Shown here one piece after another: positions 14,642-21,592 of a DNA stretch of 64,000 nt (its first letter is position 1; each line of letters opens with the position of its first letter). This DNA is from PFJX01 sp963713085 (GTDB lineage Bacteria; Pseudomonadota; Gammaproteobacteria; Burkholderiales; Thiobacillaceae): assembly GCA_963713085.1 (NCBI GenBank), contig CAVQKQ010000018.1:124001-188000 (forward strand). Direction: 5' to 3'. Both the position numbers and the translations under genes were made by a program. A model generated the notes under the pieces. It did no database searches. It worked only from the letters and a program-made list of their open reading frames with translations, and was not told the DNA's origin.

Positions 14642-15634
14642 ATGAAGAAGTCCCTGATCGCTCTGGCAGTTGTCGGCACCATTGCCGCTCCCGCCGCCTT
14701 CGCCGCTACCTCCAATGTGGATATCTACGGCAAATTGCGCATGTCCCTCGACTATGTTGATATCAACAATGGTGTCGGACACACTTGGCAGTTGAACGAC
14801 CAGACCTCCCGCCTCGGTTTCAAGGGTTCCGAGGATCTGGGCGGCGGCCTGAAGGCCATTTGGCAAGTGGAAAGCTACCTGGGTACCGCCCGTGGTGGTG
14901 GTGAGTTCTCCGATATCGGCAATCAGATGGTTGGCGGTCGCAACACCTTCGTGGGCCTGGCCGGTGATTTCGGTACCGCTATCGTGGGTCGTCATGACAC
15001 CCCCTACAAGATTGCCGGTTCCGCCGACATCTTCGCCGACACCTCCGCGGATGCCCAGAACAACGGCGCCATCATCGGTTATGACTTAAGTGGGGCTGGT
15101 ATAGGTTTTGATGCCCGCGTCGCCAACGCCATTGCCTATATTTCTCCCACCTTCTCCGGCGTGACCATTGCTGCGGCCGTCATTCCTGGTGAAAGCGTCT
15201 CTCCTGGACCCCACGGCCTGACCGATGCCTACTCGCTGGCCGCTCTGTACGCCAATGGTCCTCTGACCGGCTCCCTGGCCTACGAAGACCATAACAACCT
15301 GTATGACGAAAACGCCTGGAAGTTGAACGTGGGCTATACCTTCGGTGACTTCAAGGTTGGTGCCACCTACGAGAGCCAGAAGGACAAGGTTTTTGATGAC
15401 AAGTCCAAGAATTACCTGGTGTCCGGTGCCTATATGATGGGCCCCATCACCTTGGGCCTGCAGTATGGCAAGCGTAATACCGACTTCGGTGATGATCTGA
15501 CCCGTCTCACGGCTGGCGCCTACTACAACCTGTCCAAGCGTACCCAGACCTATGTCGCCTACGACCATGACAAGTGGGAATTTGGCAGTGATAAGGTCAA
15601 CGTTCTGACCTTCGGTATCAACCACGACTTCTAA
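14642..15634 (+). CDS. Gram-negative outer-membrane porin
   Basis: General-diffusion porin of the betaproteobacterial type, 330 aa, forming a beta-barrel in the outer membrane. The signal peptide is MKKSLIALAVVGTIAAPAAFA. The mature protein shows alternating strands, the conserved DIYGKLRMSLDY first strand, SRLGFKGSEDLGGGLKAIWQVES, and a C-terminal strand ending in Phe (FGINHDF) as required by the BAM signal. TAGGAG ends 7 bp before ATG 14642 but only 1 bp before ATG 14636, so the second ATG is preferred. AT-richer codon choice than its neighbours fits high expression. A strong terminator follows. Confidence 0.93.
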   Translation: MKKSLIALAVVGTIAAPAAFAATSNVDIYGKLRMSLDYVDINNGVGHTWQLNDQTSRLGFKGSEDLGGGLKAIWQVESYLGTARGGGEFSDIGNQMVGGRNTFVGLAGDFGTAIVGRHDTPYKIAGSADIFADTSADAQNNGAIIGYDLSGAGIGFDARVANAIAYISPTFSGVTIAAAVIPGESVSPGPHGLTDAYSLAALYANGPLTGSLAYEDHNNLYDENAWKLNVGYTFGDFKVGATYESQKDKVFDDKSKNYLVSGAYMMGPITLGLQYGKRNTDFGDDLTRLTAGAYYNLSKRTQTYVAYDHDKWEFGSDKVNVLTFGINHDF

Positions 15635-15665
15635 TCCGGCCTAATCAGCTAGATCCGAAGTTTGC

Positions 15666-15700
15666 AACGGGCGCGGGAAACCGCGCCCGTTTTGTTTTTT
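15666..15700 (+). terminator. intrinsic terminator of the porin gene
   Basis: Stem ACGGGCGCGG/CCGCGCCCGT with a GAAA loop followed by TTTGTTTTTT. Confidence 0.88.
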
Positions 15701-15886
15701 CTTGCAGAACCGATCGATGTGGTGGTCATTCGCGATGCTGGTGGCGACCTCCCCTTCATCTTTCGGGGGGTGTCTCTTGCTTTAGCCATATGCCCAATGA
15801 CCAATTGGCCGGCGACTGACAGCAAGCTAGATTCCTCCTGCCCATTCGGGCCGAGCGTTCGCTTATCAATCAAGGAGGAAACCATC

Positions 15887-16150
15887 ATGAAAAAACTGTT
15901 GAGCGGTCTGGTGCTGTCGTTGATGCTGTCCCTGCCGGCATGGGCGGCCGTCGACGTGAACAGCGCCACCCAATCCGAACTGGAGGCGGTCAAGGGGATT
16001 GGTCCCGCCAAGGCCAAGGCGATCATCGCCTATCGGGAAAAGCACGGCCCGTTCAAGACCATGGACGACCTGACCGGCGTCAAGGGCTTGGGCAAGACCA
16101 GCGTGATGAAGCTGAAGTCGGAGTTGACGGTGCGGGCTGGAAAGCCCTGA
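15887..16150 (+). CDS. ComEA-like helix-hairpin-helix protein, exported
   Basis: An 87-aa protein with a Sec signal peptide (MKKLLSGLVLSLMLSLPAWA) and a tandem helix-hairpin-helix DNA-binding unit: VNSATQSELEAVKGIGPAKAKAIIAYRE and MDDLTGVKGLGKTSVMKLKSE. This is the short ComEA form found in many proteobacteria, where a periplasmic HhH peptide binds incoming DNA for natural transformation. ATG 15887 has a strong AAGGAGG site 6-7 bp upstream; the longer frame from 15662 has no support. No other competence gene is nearby, so a role in uptake is inferred. Confidence 0.85.
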   Translation: MKKLLSGLVLSLMLSLPAWAAVDVNSATQSELEAVKGIGPAKAKAIIAYREKHGPFKTMDDLTGVKGLGKTSVMKLKSELTVRAGKP

Positions 16151-16178
16151 TGACTCATCCTAAAAACCGCAATTGCAA

Positions 16179-16197
16179 GGCGACCTGATCGGTCGCC
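16179..16197. repeat. hairpin after comEA-like gene
   Basis: GGCGACC (16179-16185) and GGTCGCC (16191-16197) form a perfect 7-bp stem around TGATC. No T-run follows; possibly a transcript 3'-end stabiliser. Confidence 0.45.
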
Positions 16198-16198
16198 G

Positions 16199-16292
16199 CC
16201 CTCTCCTCACCCCCTCCCCCAGCGGGGGAGGGGGTGATTTGTCCCCTCTCCTTATGGGAGAGGGCCAGGGTGAGGGGCCGGGCGAAGCCCGG
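16199..16292. repeat. cluster of three intergenic palindromes (GGGGAG/GAGAGGG family)
   Basis: Three hairpins in a row. First, a perfect 13-bp stem CACCCCCTCCCCC/GGGGGAGGGGGTG (16208-16220 and 16224-16236, loop AGC). Second, CCCTCTCC/GGAGAGGG (16244-16251 and 16257-16264). Third, CCGGGC-GAA-GCCCGG (16278-16292). The GGGAGAGGGCCAGGGTGAGGG phrase is a pattern of dispersed proteobacterial intergenic repeats. The stretch from 16151 to 16395 has no gene apart from these repeats and the next terminator. Confidence 0.8.
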
Positions 16293-16361
16293 CATGGGCT
16301 GGCGGCAATTTAACAGCTGCCAACCGCGGTGTTAATGTTCATAGAAGTGCAATGCATTCTG

Positions 16362-16383
16362 GCGCCCCGATGGGGCGCTTTTT
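16362..16383 (+). terminator. intrinsic terminator before the small membrane-peptide unit
   Basis: GCGCCCC-GAT-GGGGCGC stem followed by TTTTT; insulates the small gene that follows from upstream transcription. Confidence 0.82.
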
Positions 16384-16395
16384 GTTGGATGTGGA

Positions 16396-16424
16396 TTGAG
16401 CCGAAAGGACGGGGGCGGTAGAAT
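16396..16424 (+). promoter_or_regulatory. sigma-70-like promoter of the 34-aa peptide gene
   Basis: TTGAGC (16396-16401), 17-bp spacer, TAGAAT (16419-16424); predicted start near 16431, 25 bp before the ATG. Confidence 0.6.
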
Positions 16425-16455
16425 CCACCCGTTTAGAAACTGGCGGAGCGAGAGC

Positions 16456-16560
16456 ATGAATTTGTTGAGCAAGACCAACCTGCCCATGACCCTTGTGATC
16501 GGTCTTATCGTTTGGGCCTGGATCAGCCTGTTCTCCGTGGTGCTGGGCTCGCTGTTCTGA
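16456..16560 (+). CDS. 34-aa single-pass membrane peptide
   Basis: A small reading frame of 35 codons beginning MNLLSKTNLPM. After a short polar start it is one continuous hydrophobic helix (residues 11-34, with VIGLIVWAWISLF), ending at LGSLF. GGAG lies 8 bp before the ATG at 16456. It has its own promoter-like sequence (16396-16424), is insulated upstream by one terminator and ends 21 bp before another, so it looks like a real single-gene unit. I do not recognise the family; size and shape resemble small inner-membrane peptides that bind larger membrane complexes. Confidence 0.65.
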   Translation: MNLLSKTNLPMTLVIGLIVWAWISLFSVVLGSLF

Positions 16561-16581
16561 GGACATCCCGGGTTCGACCCG

Positions 16582-16615
16582 AACAAAAAGCCCCGTCTCG
16601 ACGGGGCTTTTTGTT
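16582..16615. terminator. bidirectional terminator shared by the peptide gene and rpoH
   Basis: Perfect 15-bp inverted repeat AACAAAAAGCCCCGT/ACGGGGCTTTTTGTT with a CTCG loop. It gives a T-tract on both strands and ends the plus-strand peptide gene and minus-strand rpoH. Confidence 0.9.
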
Positions 16616-16643
16616 GGCAACGGTAAAACGCTTCGCCACTCAG

Positions 16644-17498
16644 TTATGCGGTGGCCAGCGCACCCTTGAGCTTCTGCAGGGCCTTGGCTTCCACCTGACG
16701 GACCCGTTCCGCTGAAATGCCATAGATGGCCGCCAATTCGTGCAGGGTGGCGGGATCTTCCTCATTGAGCCAACGTGCCTCGACGATATGCCGGCTGCGG
16801 GAATCCAGGCCTTCCAACGCCTTGGCCAGTCCTTCGGTGGCCAGTTGCTCCCGCTCCGCGCGTTCCAGGTGCTGGGTGGGTTCGGCATTGGGCGCCGCCA
16901 GGTAGGCGATTGGCGCGAAGCTGTCTTCCTCGTCGTCCACGCCGGGATCCAGGGCCATATCCTGGCCATAGAGCCGGGTTTCCATTTCGCGCACATCCGC
17001 CTGGCTCACATCCAGGGTCTTGGCGATCTCGCCCACCTCGCCGGCGGACAGGGTGCCATGGCTCTGCTTCATGCTGCGCAGGTTGAAGAACAGCTTGCGT
17101 TGCGCCTTGGTGGTGGCGACCTTGACCAGACGCCAGTTTTTGAGGATGAACTCGTGGATCTCGGCCTTGATCCAATGCACGGCAAACGACACCAAGCGCA
17201 CGCCCCGGTCCGGGTCGTAGCGTTTGACCGCCTTCATCAGGCCCACGTTGCCTTCCTGAATCAGGTCGGAGTGGGGCAGGCCGTATCCCAGGTAGCCGCG
17301 GGCGATGGCAACGACCAGGCGCAAGTGGGACAGCACCAACTGGCGCGCGGCCTCGAGATCGCCCTCATCGCGTAAACGCACGGCCAACTCATGTTCCTGC
17401 TCGGCACTGAGCAGCGGAAAACGGTTTACTGCCTGGATGTAGTTCTCCAAGCTTCCTAGGGTGGAAGGCACCGGAAAGTTCAGCGCTTCAGCCGTCAT
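16644..17498 (-). CDS. rpoH: RNA polymerase heat-shock sigma factor RpoH (sigma-32)
   Basis: Directs RNA polymerase to heat-shock promoters. The 284-aa protein has sigma regions 2 (DLIQEGNVGLMKAVKRYDPDRGVRLVSFAVHWIKAEIHEFIL), 3 and 4 (ATLHELAAIYGISAERVRQVEAKALQKLK), plus the RpoH box QRKLFFNLR that separates sigma-32 from other group 3 factors. ATG 17498 has a perfect AAGGAGG 10 bp upstream; an earlier in-frame start at 17543 would overlap the CIRCE operator. Transcription is probably repressed by HrcA through CIRCE. ftsX, ftsE and ftsY lie upstream in the same direction. Confidence 0.97.
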   Translation of the reverse strand: MTAEALNFPVPSTLGSLENYIQAVNRFPLLSAEQEHELAVRLRDEGDLEAARQLVLSHLRLVVAIARGYLGYGLPHSDLIQEGNVGLMKAVKRYDPDRGVRLVSFAVHWIKAEIHEFILKNWRLVKVATTKAQRKLFFNLRSMKQSHGTLSAGEVGEIAKTLDVSQADVREMETRLYGQDMALDPGVDDEEDSFAPIAYLAAPNAEPTQHLERAEREQLATEGLAKALEGLDSRSRHIVEARWLNEEDPATLHELAAIYGISAERVRQVEAKALQKLKGALATA

Positions 17499-17532
17499 GG
17501 GTAAATAACCTCCTTGATTCAGTCGATAAATT

Positions 17533-17559
17533 CTAGCACTCAATATAAGAGAGTGCTAA
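17533..17559. promoter_or_regulatory. CIRCE operator (HrcA binding site) of rpoH
   Basis: TAGCACTC-N9-GAGTGCTA inverted repeat (arms 17534-17541 and 17551-17558). It matches the TTAGCACTC-N9-GAGTGCTAA consensus at all but one outer base. It overlaps the rpoH promoter. Confidence 0.92.
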
Positions 17560-17569
17560 TGACTGACAA
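17542..17569 (-). promoter_or_regulatory. sigma-70 promoter of rpoH overlapped by CIRCE
   Basis: On the minus strand TTGTCA (17569-17564), 16-bp spacer, TATATT (17547-17542). The CIRCE element covers the -10 and part of the spacer, so HrcA binding would occlude polymerase. Confidence 0.65.
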
Positions 17570-17586
17570 GTTCCCGATGAAATTGG

Positions 17587-18492
17587 TCAAGTGTTTTCCA
17601 CAGTGCGCAGGGCTTGGCCAACCGCGAAAAAGGCGCCGATCCAGCCCAGCGCGGCACTGAGGCCGAGCAACAGGGCCAATTCCGGGAGTCCCAGCCCCGA
17701 CAGCTGGTAGATGGCGCCATAAGCGGAGGCTACTTGGGCGACGCTGCCTTGGATGATTCGGCTGCCCAGGATGATCAGCAGCCAGCCGGCCACGCCGCCC
17801 GCCAGACCCTGGATGACGCCGAAATAGAGAAAGGGCCTGCGGATGAAACGGTCCGTGGCGCCGATCAGTCGTGCCACCTCGATTTCGTCCTTCTGGGCGT
17901 AGATCTGCAGGCGGATGGTGTTGGCGGTGATTGCGGCCAGGGCCACGCCCAGCATGACGGATAGCATGAACACCAGGTCGTGGCCGAAATCCATGAGGGC
18001 GGCGAGGCGCTTGATCCAGTCGGCATCCATCTGGATCCGCTCGACCCCCTCCCTGGTCTTGATCCGGGCGGCCAGGGCCTCCAGGGTATCGGGGTCGGTC
18101 TTGCCGGGGATAAGGATGATGGAATGGGGCAAAGGGTTGTCGCTCAGGCCGGCGGCAATGTCGGCCAGACCGGCGGCCTCCAGTTTACGGATCCCTTCGG
18201 CCTTGCTGACGAATCGGGCGCTGACGATATCCGCCTGCTTGGCCAACTCCATGCTCAATGCCTTGCCCTGTTCCTCGTCGACCTCGGGTTTGAGGAAGAC
18301 GGTGAGCTCGGCCTGAGGTTTGACCCCGCCGGCGGCGCGGTCGAAATTTTGCAGCAGGACATAAAGTCCGGCCGGCAGCGCCACGGCCACGCCGATAACC
18401 AGGACCGTGAACAGGGTGGCCAGGGGCGAATCCAGAAAACGCTGGGCGGAAATCTTCAGGCTGTGGAGATGGTGGGCCAGCCAGGCGTTCAT
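17587..18492 (-). CDS. ftsX: cell-division ABC-transporter-like permease FtsX
   Basis: Inner-membrane partner of FtsE; the complex activates peptidoglycan hydrolases at the septum. The 301-aa protein has a cytoplasmic N terminus, one TM (about 23-48, TLFTVLVIGVAVALPAGLYVLL), a periplasmic domain (about 49-165, including LTVFLKPEVDEEQG), and three more C-terminal TMs beginning FMLSVMLGVALAAITANTIRLQIYAQKDEIEVARLIGAT, the coupling helix region. ATG at 18492 overlaps the ftsE stop by 4 bp. The gene is followed by rpoH, the common proteobacterial order ftsY-ftsE-ftsX-rpoH. Confidence 0.95.
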   Translation of the reverse strand: MNAWLAHHLHSLKISAQRFLDSPLATLFTVLVIGVAVALPAGLYVLLQNFDRAAGGVKPQAELTVFLKPEVDEEQGKALSMELAKQADIVSARFVSKAEGIRKLEAAGLADIAAGLSDNPLPHSIILIPGKTDPDTLEALAARIKTREGVERIQMDADWIKRLAALMDFGHDLVFMLSVMLGVALAAITANTIRLQIYAQKDEIEVARLIGATDRFIRRPFLYFGVIQGLAGGVAGWLLIILGSRIIQGSVAQVASAYGAIYQLSGLGLPELALLLGLSAALGWIGAFFAVGQALRTVENT

Positions 18493-19142
18493 GACAGCAG
18501 CTTCCCATAGGCCAGGGACACGTTGCGCCCGCCGTAGCGGTGGATCAGGTCCAGGTCGTGGGTGGAGATGACCAGGGTGACACCGACCTCGTTGAAGGCC
18601 CTGAAGGTATCCATAATGTCGCGGGCGTAGGCGTCGTCCAGGTTGGCCGTGGGCTCGTCGGCCAGTACCAGGGCGGGACGGCTGACGATGGCCCGGGCGA
18701 TGCACAGCCGTTGCTGCTCGCCGCCGGAGAGGGTAATGGGACGGGCTTTTTCCTTCTTCAGCAGTCCCACCTTGTCCAGGGCGGCACGCACCCGCTTGGC
18801 GGCATCGGCGCCGGTCATGCCCTGGATGTGCAGGGGCAGCAGGACGTTGTCGAACACGCTGCGGTCATAGAGCAGTTTGTGGTCCTGGAAGATCAGGCCG
18901 ATGTTGCGCCGGAAGAAGGGCAGGGCGGCCCGCTTCATGCGCCCCACATTCTGGCCGTTAACGGTGACATGGCCGTTTGTGGGGCGCTCCAGGGCGCCGA
19001 TGAGTTTCAGCAGGGTGCTCTTGCCGGCGCCGGAATGGCCGGTGAGAAAGACCAGTTCCCCCTGCTCGATGGTGAGCGACACCTCGGTCAGGGCTTCATG
19101 GCCGCCGGGATAGCGTTTGGTGACGCCGGACAACTCGATCAT
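18489..19142 (-). CDS. ftsE: cell-division ATP-binding protein FtsE
   Basis: ABC ATPase of the FtsEX division complex, 217 aa. Walker A GHSGAGKST (about 35-43), Q-loop FQDHKLLYDRS, signature LSGGEQQRLCIARA, Walker B LVLADEPTANLD and the switch histidine in ISTHD are all present. The LIFQDHKLL phrase is typical of FtsE. Its start (19142) overlaps the ftsY stop and its stop overlaps the ftsX start, both as ATGA, so the three genes are tightly coupled. Confidence 0.96.
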   Translation of the reverse strand: MIELSGVTKRYPGGHEALTEVSLTIEQGELVFLTGHSGAGKSTLLKLIGALERPTNGHVTVNGQNVGRMKRAALPFFRRNIGLIFQDHKLLYDRSVFDNVLLPLHIQGMTGADAAKRVRAALDKVGLLKKEKARPITLSGGEQQRLCIARAIVSRPALVLADEPTANLDDAYARDIMDTFRAFNEVGVTLVISTHDLDLIHRYGGRNVSLAYGKLLS

Positions 19143-20140
19143 GAGAACAGGGCGTCCACGAATTCGTCCACCCGGAACGGCTGCAGGTCGTCCAGACCTT
19201 CCCCGATGCCGATGAAACGCACCGGCACGGGGTGTTGCTTGGCCAAGGCCGCCAGGATGCCGCCCTTGGCGGTGCCGTCCAGCTTGGTCATGACCAGGCC
19301 GGTGAGACCCAGGGCCTGGTCGAAGGCCTTGACCTGCAACAGGGCGTTCTGGCCGATGTTGGCATCCAGCACCAGCAGGACTTCCTGGGGCGCGTTCGGA
19401 TCCGCTTTCTGGATAACGCGCTTGACCTTGCGGATCTCGTCCATGAGGTTCAACTGGGTGGGCAGGCGTCCGGCGGTATCGGCCATGACCACGTCGATGC
19501 CCCGGGCCCTGGCGGATTGCACGGCGTCGAAGATCACCGCCGCCGGATCGCCGGCCTGGGAGGTGATGACTTCCACCTGGTTGCGGCGTCCCCACTCCAC
19601 CAGTTGCTCCCGGGCGGCGGCGCGGAAGGTATCGCCGGCGGCCAGCAGCACGGTCTTGCCTTCCTGCTGGAAGCGCTGGGCCAGCTTGCCGATGGTGGTG
19701 GTCTTGCCGGCCCCGTTCACCCCCGCCAGCATGATGACGAAGGGCTTTGATTGGGTGGTGTCCAGGGGGAGTTCCAGGGGGGCGAGCAGATCCGTCAATT
19801 CCACCTTGAGGGCGTCGCGGAGTTGGGCCGCATCGCTGAGCTTGTCCTTCTTGACCCGCTTGCGCAGGCGGTCGAGCAGGTGCTGGGTCGCGTCCACCCC
19901 CACATCGGCGGTGAGCAGTACCGTTTCCAGTTCTTCGAACAGGGTCTCGTCGATCTTGACCCCGACCCTCAGCAGGCTGCCGACCTGGCCGGTCAAACCG
20001 GTTCGGGTGCGCGCCAGGCCCTGCTTGAGGCGCTGAGCCCAGGAAACCTTGGCAGGGGCTTGCGGGGATGGGATTGCCTCGTCCGGCGCTGTGTCTGGCG
20101 CGGATTCGGATTTTCCGGACTTGAAGAAACCAAACACCAT
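19139..20140 (-). CDS. ftsY: signal recognition particle receptor FtsY
   Basis: GTPase that docks SRP-ribosome complexes at the inner membrane, 333 aa. A short acidic/basic A region (1-35, MVFGFFKSGKSES) precedes the NG domain with G1 GVNGAGKTTTIGKLA, DTFRAAAREQL, G3 DTAGRLPTQ, G4 TKLDGTAKGG and the C-terminal GIGEGLDDLQPF. The A domain is much shorter than in E. coli, as is usual outside enterics. It is divergent from the M16 peptidase gene, separated by 81 bp that must hold both promoters. Confidence 0.96.
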   Translation of the reverse strand: MVFGFFKSGKSESAPDTAPDEAIPSPQAPAKVSWAQRLKQGLARTRTGLTGQVGSLLRVGVKIDETLFEELETVLLTADVGVDATQHLLDRLRKRVKKDKLSDAAQLRDALKVELTDLLAPLELPLDTTQSKPFVIMLAGVNGAGKTTTIGKLAQRFQQEGKTVLLAAGDTFRAAAREQLVEWGRRNQVEVITSQAGDPAAVIFDAVQSARARGIDVVMADTAGRLPTQLNLMDEIRKVKRVIQKADPNAPQEVLLVLDANIGQNALLQVKAFDQALGLTGLVMTKLDGTAKGGILAALAKQHPVPVRFIGIGEGLDDLQPFRVDEFVDALFS

Positions 20141-20221
20141 GGAGGGCGGTCAGAGAGGCTGCGTTAAATGCACGGAAATTCTATCATGCGCCCTCTTCCT
20201 CACCTGATCGGCACTCTATCC

Positions 20222-21592
20222 ATGAAGCGAATCTGTTACGTCCTGGGGTTGATGGCGATGTCGGTCATGCCTGCCCGGGCGGAAATTGCGGAACAAACCC
20301 TGGACAACGGCATGAAGGTCATCGTCAAAACCGACCACCGGGCGCCGGTGGTGGTTTCCCAGATCTGGTACCGAGTCGGCAGCATCGACGAGCACAACGG
20401 TACCACCGGCGTGGCCCATGCCCTGGAACACATGATGTTCAAGGGGACCAAGGACGTGCCCGCGGGCGAGTTCTCCAAGCGTATCGCCGCCGCCGGCGGC
20501 CGGGAAAACGCCTTTACCGCCCAGGATCACACAGCCTATTTCCAGACCCTGCAGAAGGACCGCCTGGAATTGGCCCTGAAACTGGAGGCGGATCGCATGG
20601 CCAACCTGACCCTGGCGCCGGACGAGTTCGCCAAGGAGATCCAGGTGGTGATGGAAGAACGCCGCATGCGCACGGAAGACAATCCCCAGGCCAAGCTGTA
20701 TGAAGCCCTGATGGCCACGGCCTTCGAGGCCAATCCCTATCGGCGCCCGGTGATCGGCTGGATGGACGACCTCAAGCACATGAGCGTGGCCGATGTCAGG
20801 CACTGGTATCGGGAGTGGTATGCCCCCAACAATGCCACCCTGGTGGTGGCGGGCGATGTGGATCCGACAAAGGTGTTCGCCTTGGCCAAGGAATATTTCG
20901 GTCCCATCCCCAGCCGGCCCTTGCCGGAACGCAAGCCGCAAACGGAACCGAAACAGATCGGCATGCGCCAGGTGGTCGTCAAGGCCCCCGCCAAGCTGCC
21001 GGTGGTTGCGCTGGCCTGGCATGTGCCGGCCCTGCGGGATCCCCGAACGGACGAAGAGCCCTACGCCCTGGAGATCCTGGCGGGGGTCCTGGACGGCAAT
21101 GCCTCCGCCCGTCTCAATCAGTCCCTGGTCCGGGATCAGCGCATCGCCACCGAGGCCAGCGCGGGCTATGACGACATCGCCCGGGGTCCGGAACTGTTCA
21201 TCATGGATGCCACCCCCACGGAAGGGAAATCCGTGGCCGAGGTGGAGGCCGCCCTCAAGCGGGAGATCGCTCGCATCGTCAAGGAGGGGGTGAGCGAAAA
21301 GGAATTGGCCCGGGTCAAGGCCCAGGTCCTGGCCGGCCAGGTCTATCAGCAGGATTCCCTGTTCTATCAGGCCATGCTGATCGGTGAATGGACCACGGCG
21401 GGGCTGGATTACCGGGACAGGGACATCCGGCTGGCCAAGCTAAAGGCGGTGACCGCCGATCAGATCCGCGCCGTGGCGGCCAAGTACCTGGTAGATGACG
21501 ACCTGACCGTGGCGCAGCTGGAGCCGTTGCCCTTGCCGGAAGGGCAGGCGCAAAGCCAGCCCGGCATGATGGGAGCCGGCCATGTCCGTTAA
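20222..21592 (+). CDS. M16 family zinc metallopeptidase, catalytic subunit (PqqL/pitrilysin-like)
   Basis: Periplasmic zinc protease of 456 aa with a Sec signal (MKRICYVLGLMAMSVMPARA). The inverted zinc motif HxxEH is at residues 66-70 (HALEH), with the third ligand expected in the EIQVVMEERRMR segment. A second M16 domain follows. The gene overlaps the next one, an inactive-type M16 partner, by 11 bp; such pairs form heterodimers in Betaproteobacteria and mitochondria. ATG 20222 is chosen because the signal peptide begins there; the upstream ATG at 20168 lacks one. Confidence 0.9.
   Translation: MKRICYVLGLMAMSVMPARAEIAEQTLDNGMKVIVKTDHRAPVVVSQIWYRVGSIDEHNGTTGVAHALEHMMFKGTKDVPAGEFSKRIAAAGGRENAFTAQDHTAYFQTLQKDRLELALKLEADRMANLTLAPDEFAKEIQVVMEERRMRTEDNPQAKLYEALMATAFEANPYRRPVIGWMDDLKHMSVADVRHWYREWYAPNNATLVVAGDVDPTKVFALAKEYFGPIPSRPLPERKPQTEPKQIGMRQVVVKAPAKLPVVALAWHVPALRDPRTDEEPYALEILAGVLDGNASARLNQSLVRDQRIATEASAGYDDIARGPELFIMDATPTEGKSVAEVEAALKREIARIVKEGVSEKELARVKAQVLAGQVYQQDSLFYQAMLIGEWTTAGLDYRDRDIRLAKLKAVTADQIRAVAAKYLVDDDLTVAQLEPLPLPEGQAQSQPGMMGAGHVR

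Noticed and set aside
15662..15886. N-terminal extension of the ComEA-like gene from an upstream start
   Set aside because: The extension includes the porin terminator, lacks a ribosome site and would bury the signal peptide.
16199..16292. CRISPR-like repeat array
   Set aside because: The units are palindromes of differing sequence and spacing with no spacers and no cas genes.
18540..20036. Plus-strand frame opposite ftsE/ftsY
   Set aside because: Antisense shadow of two certain genes.
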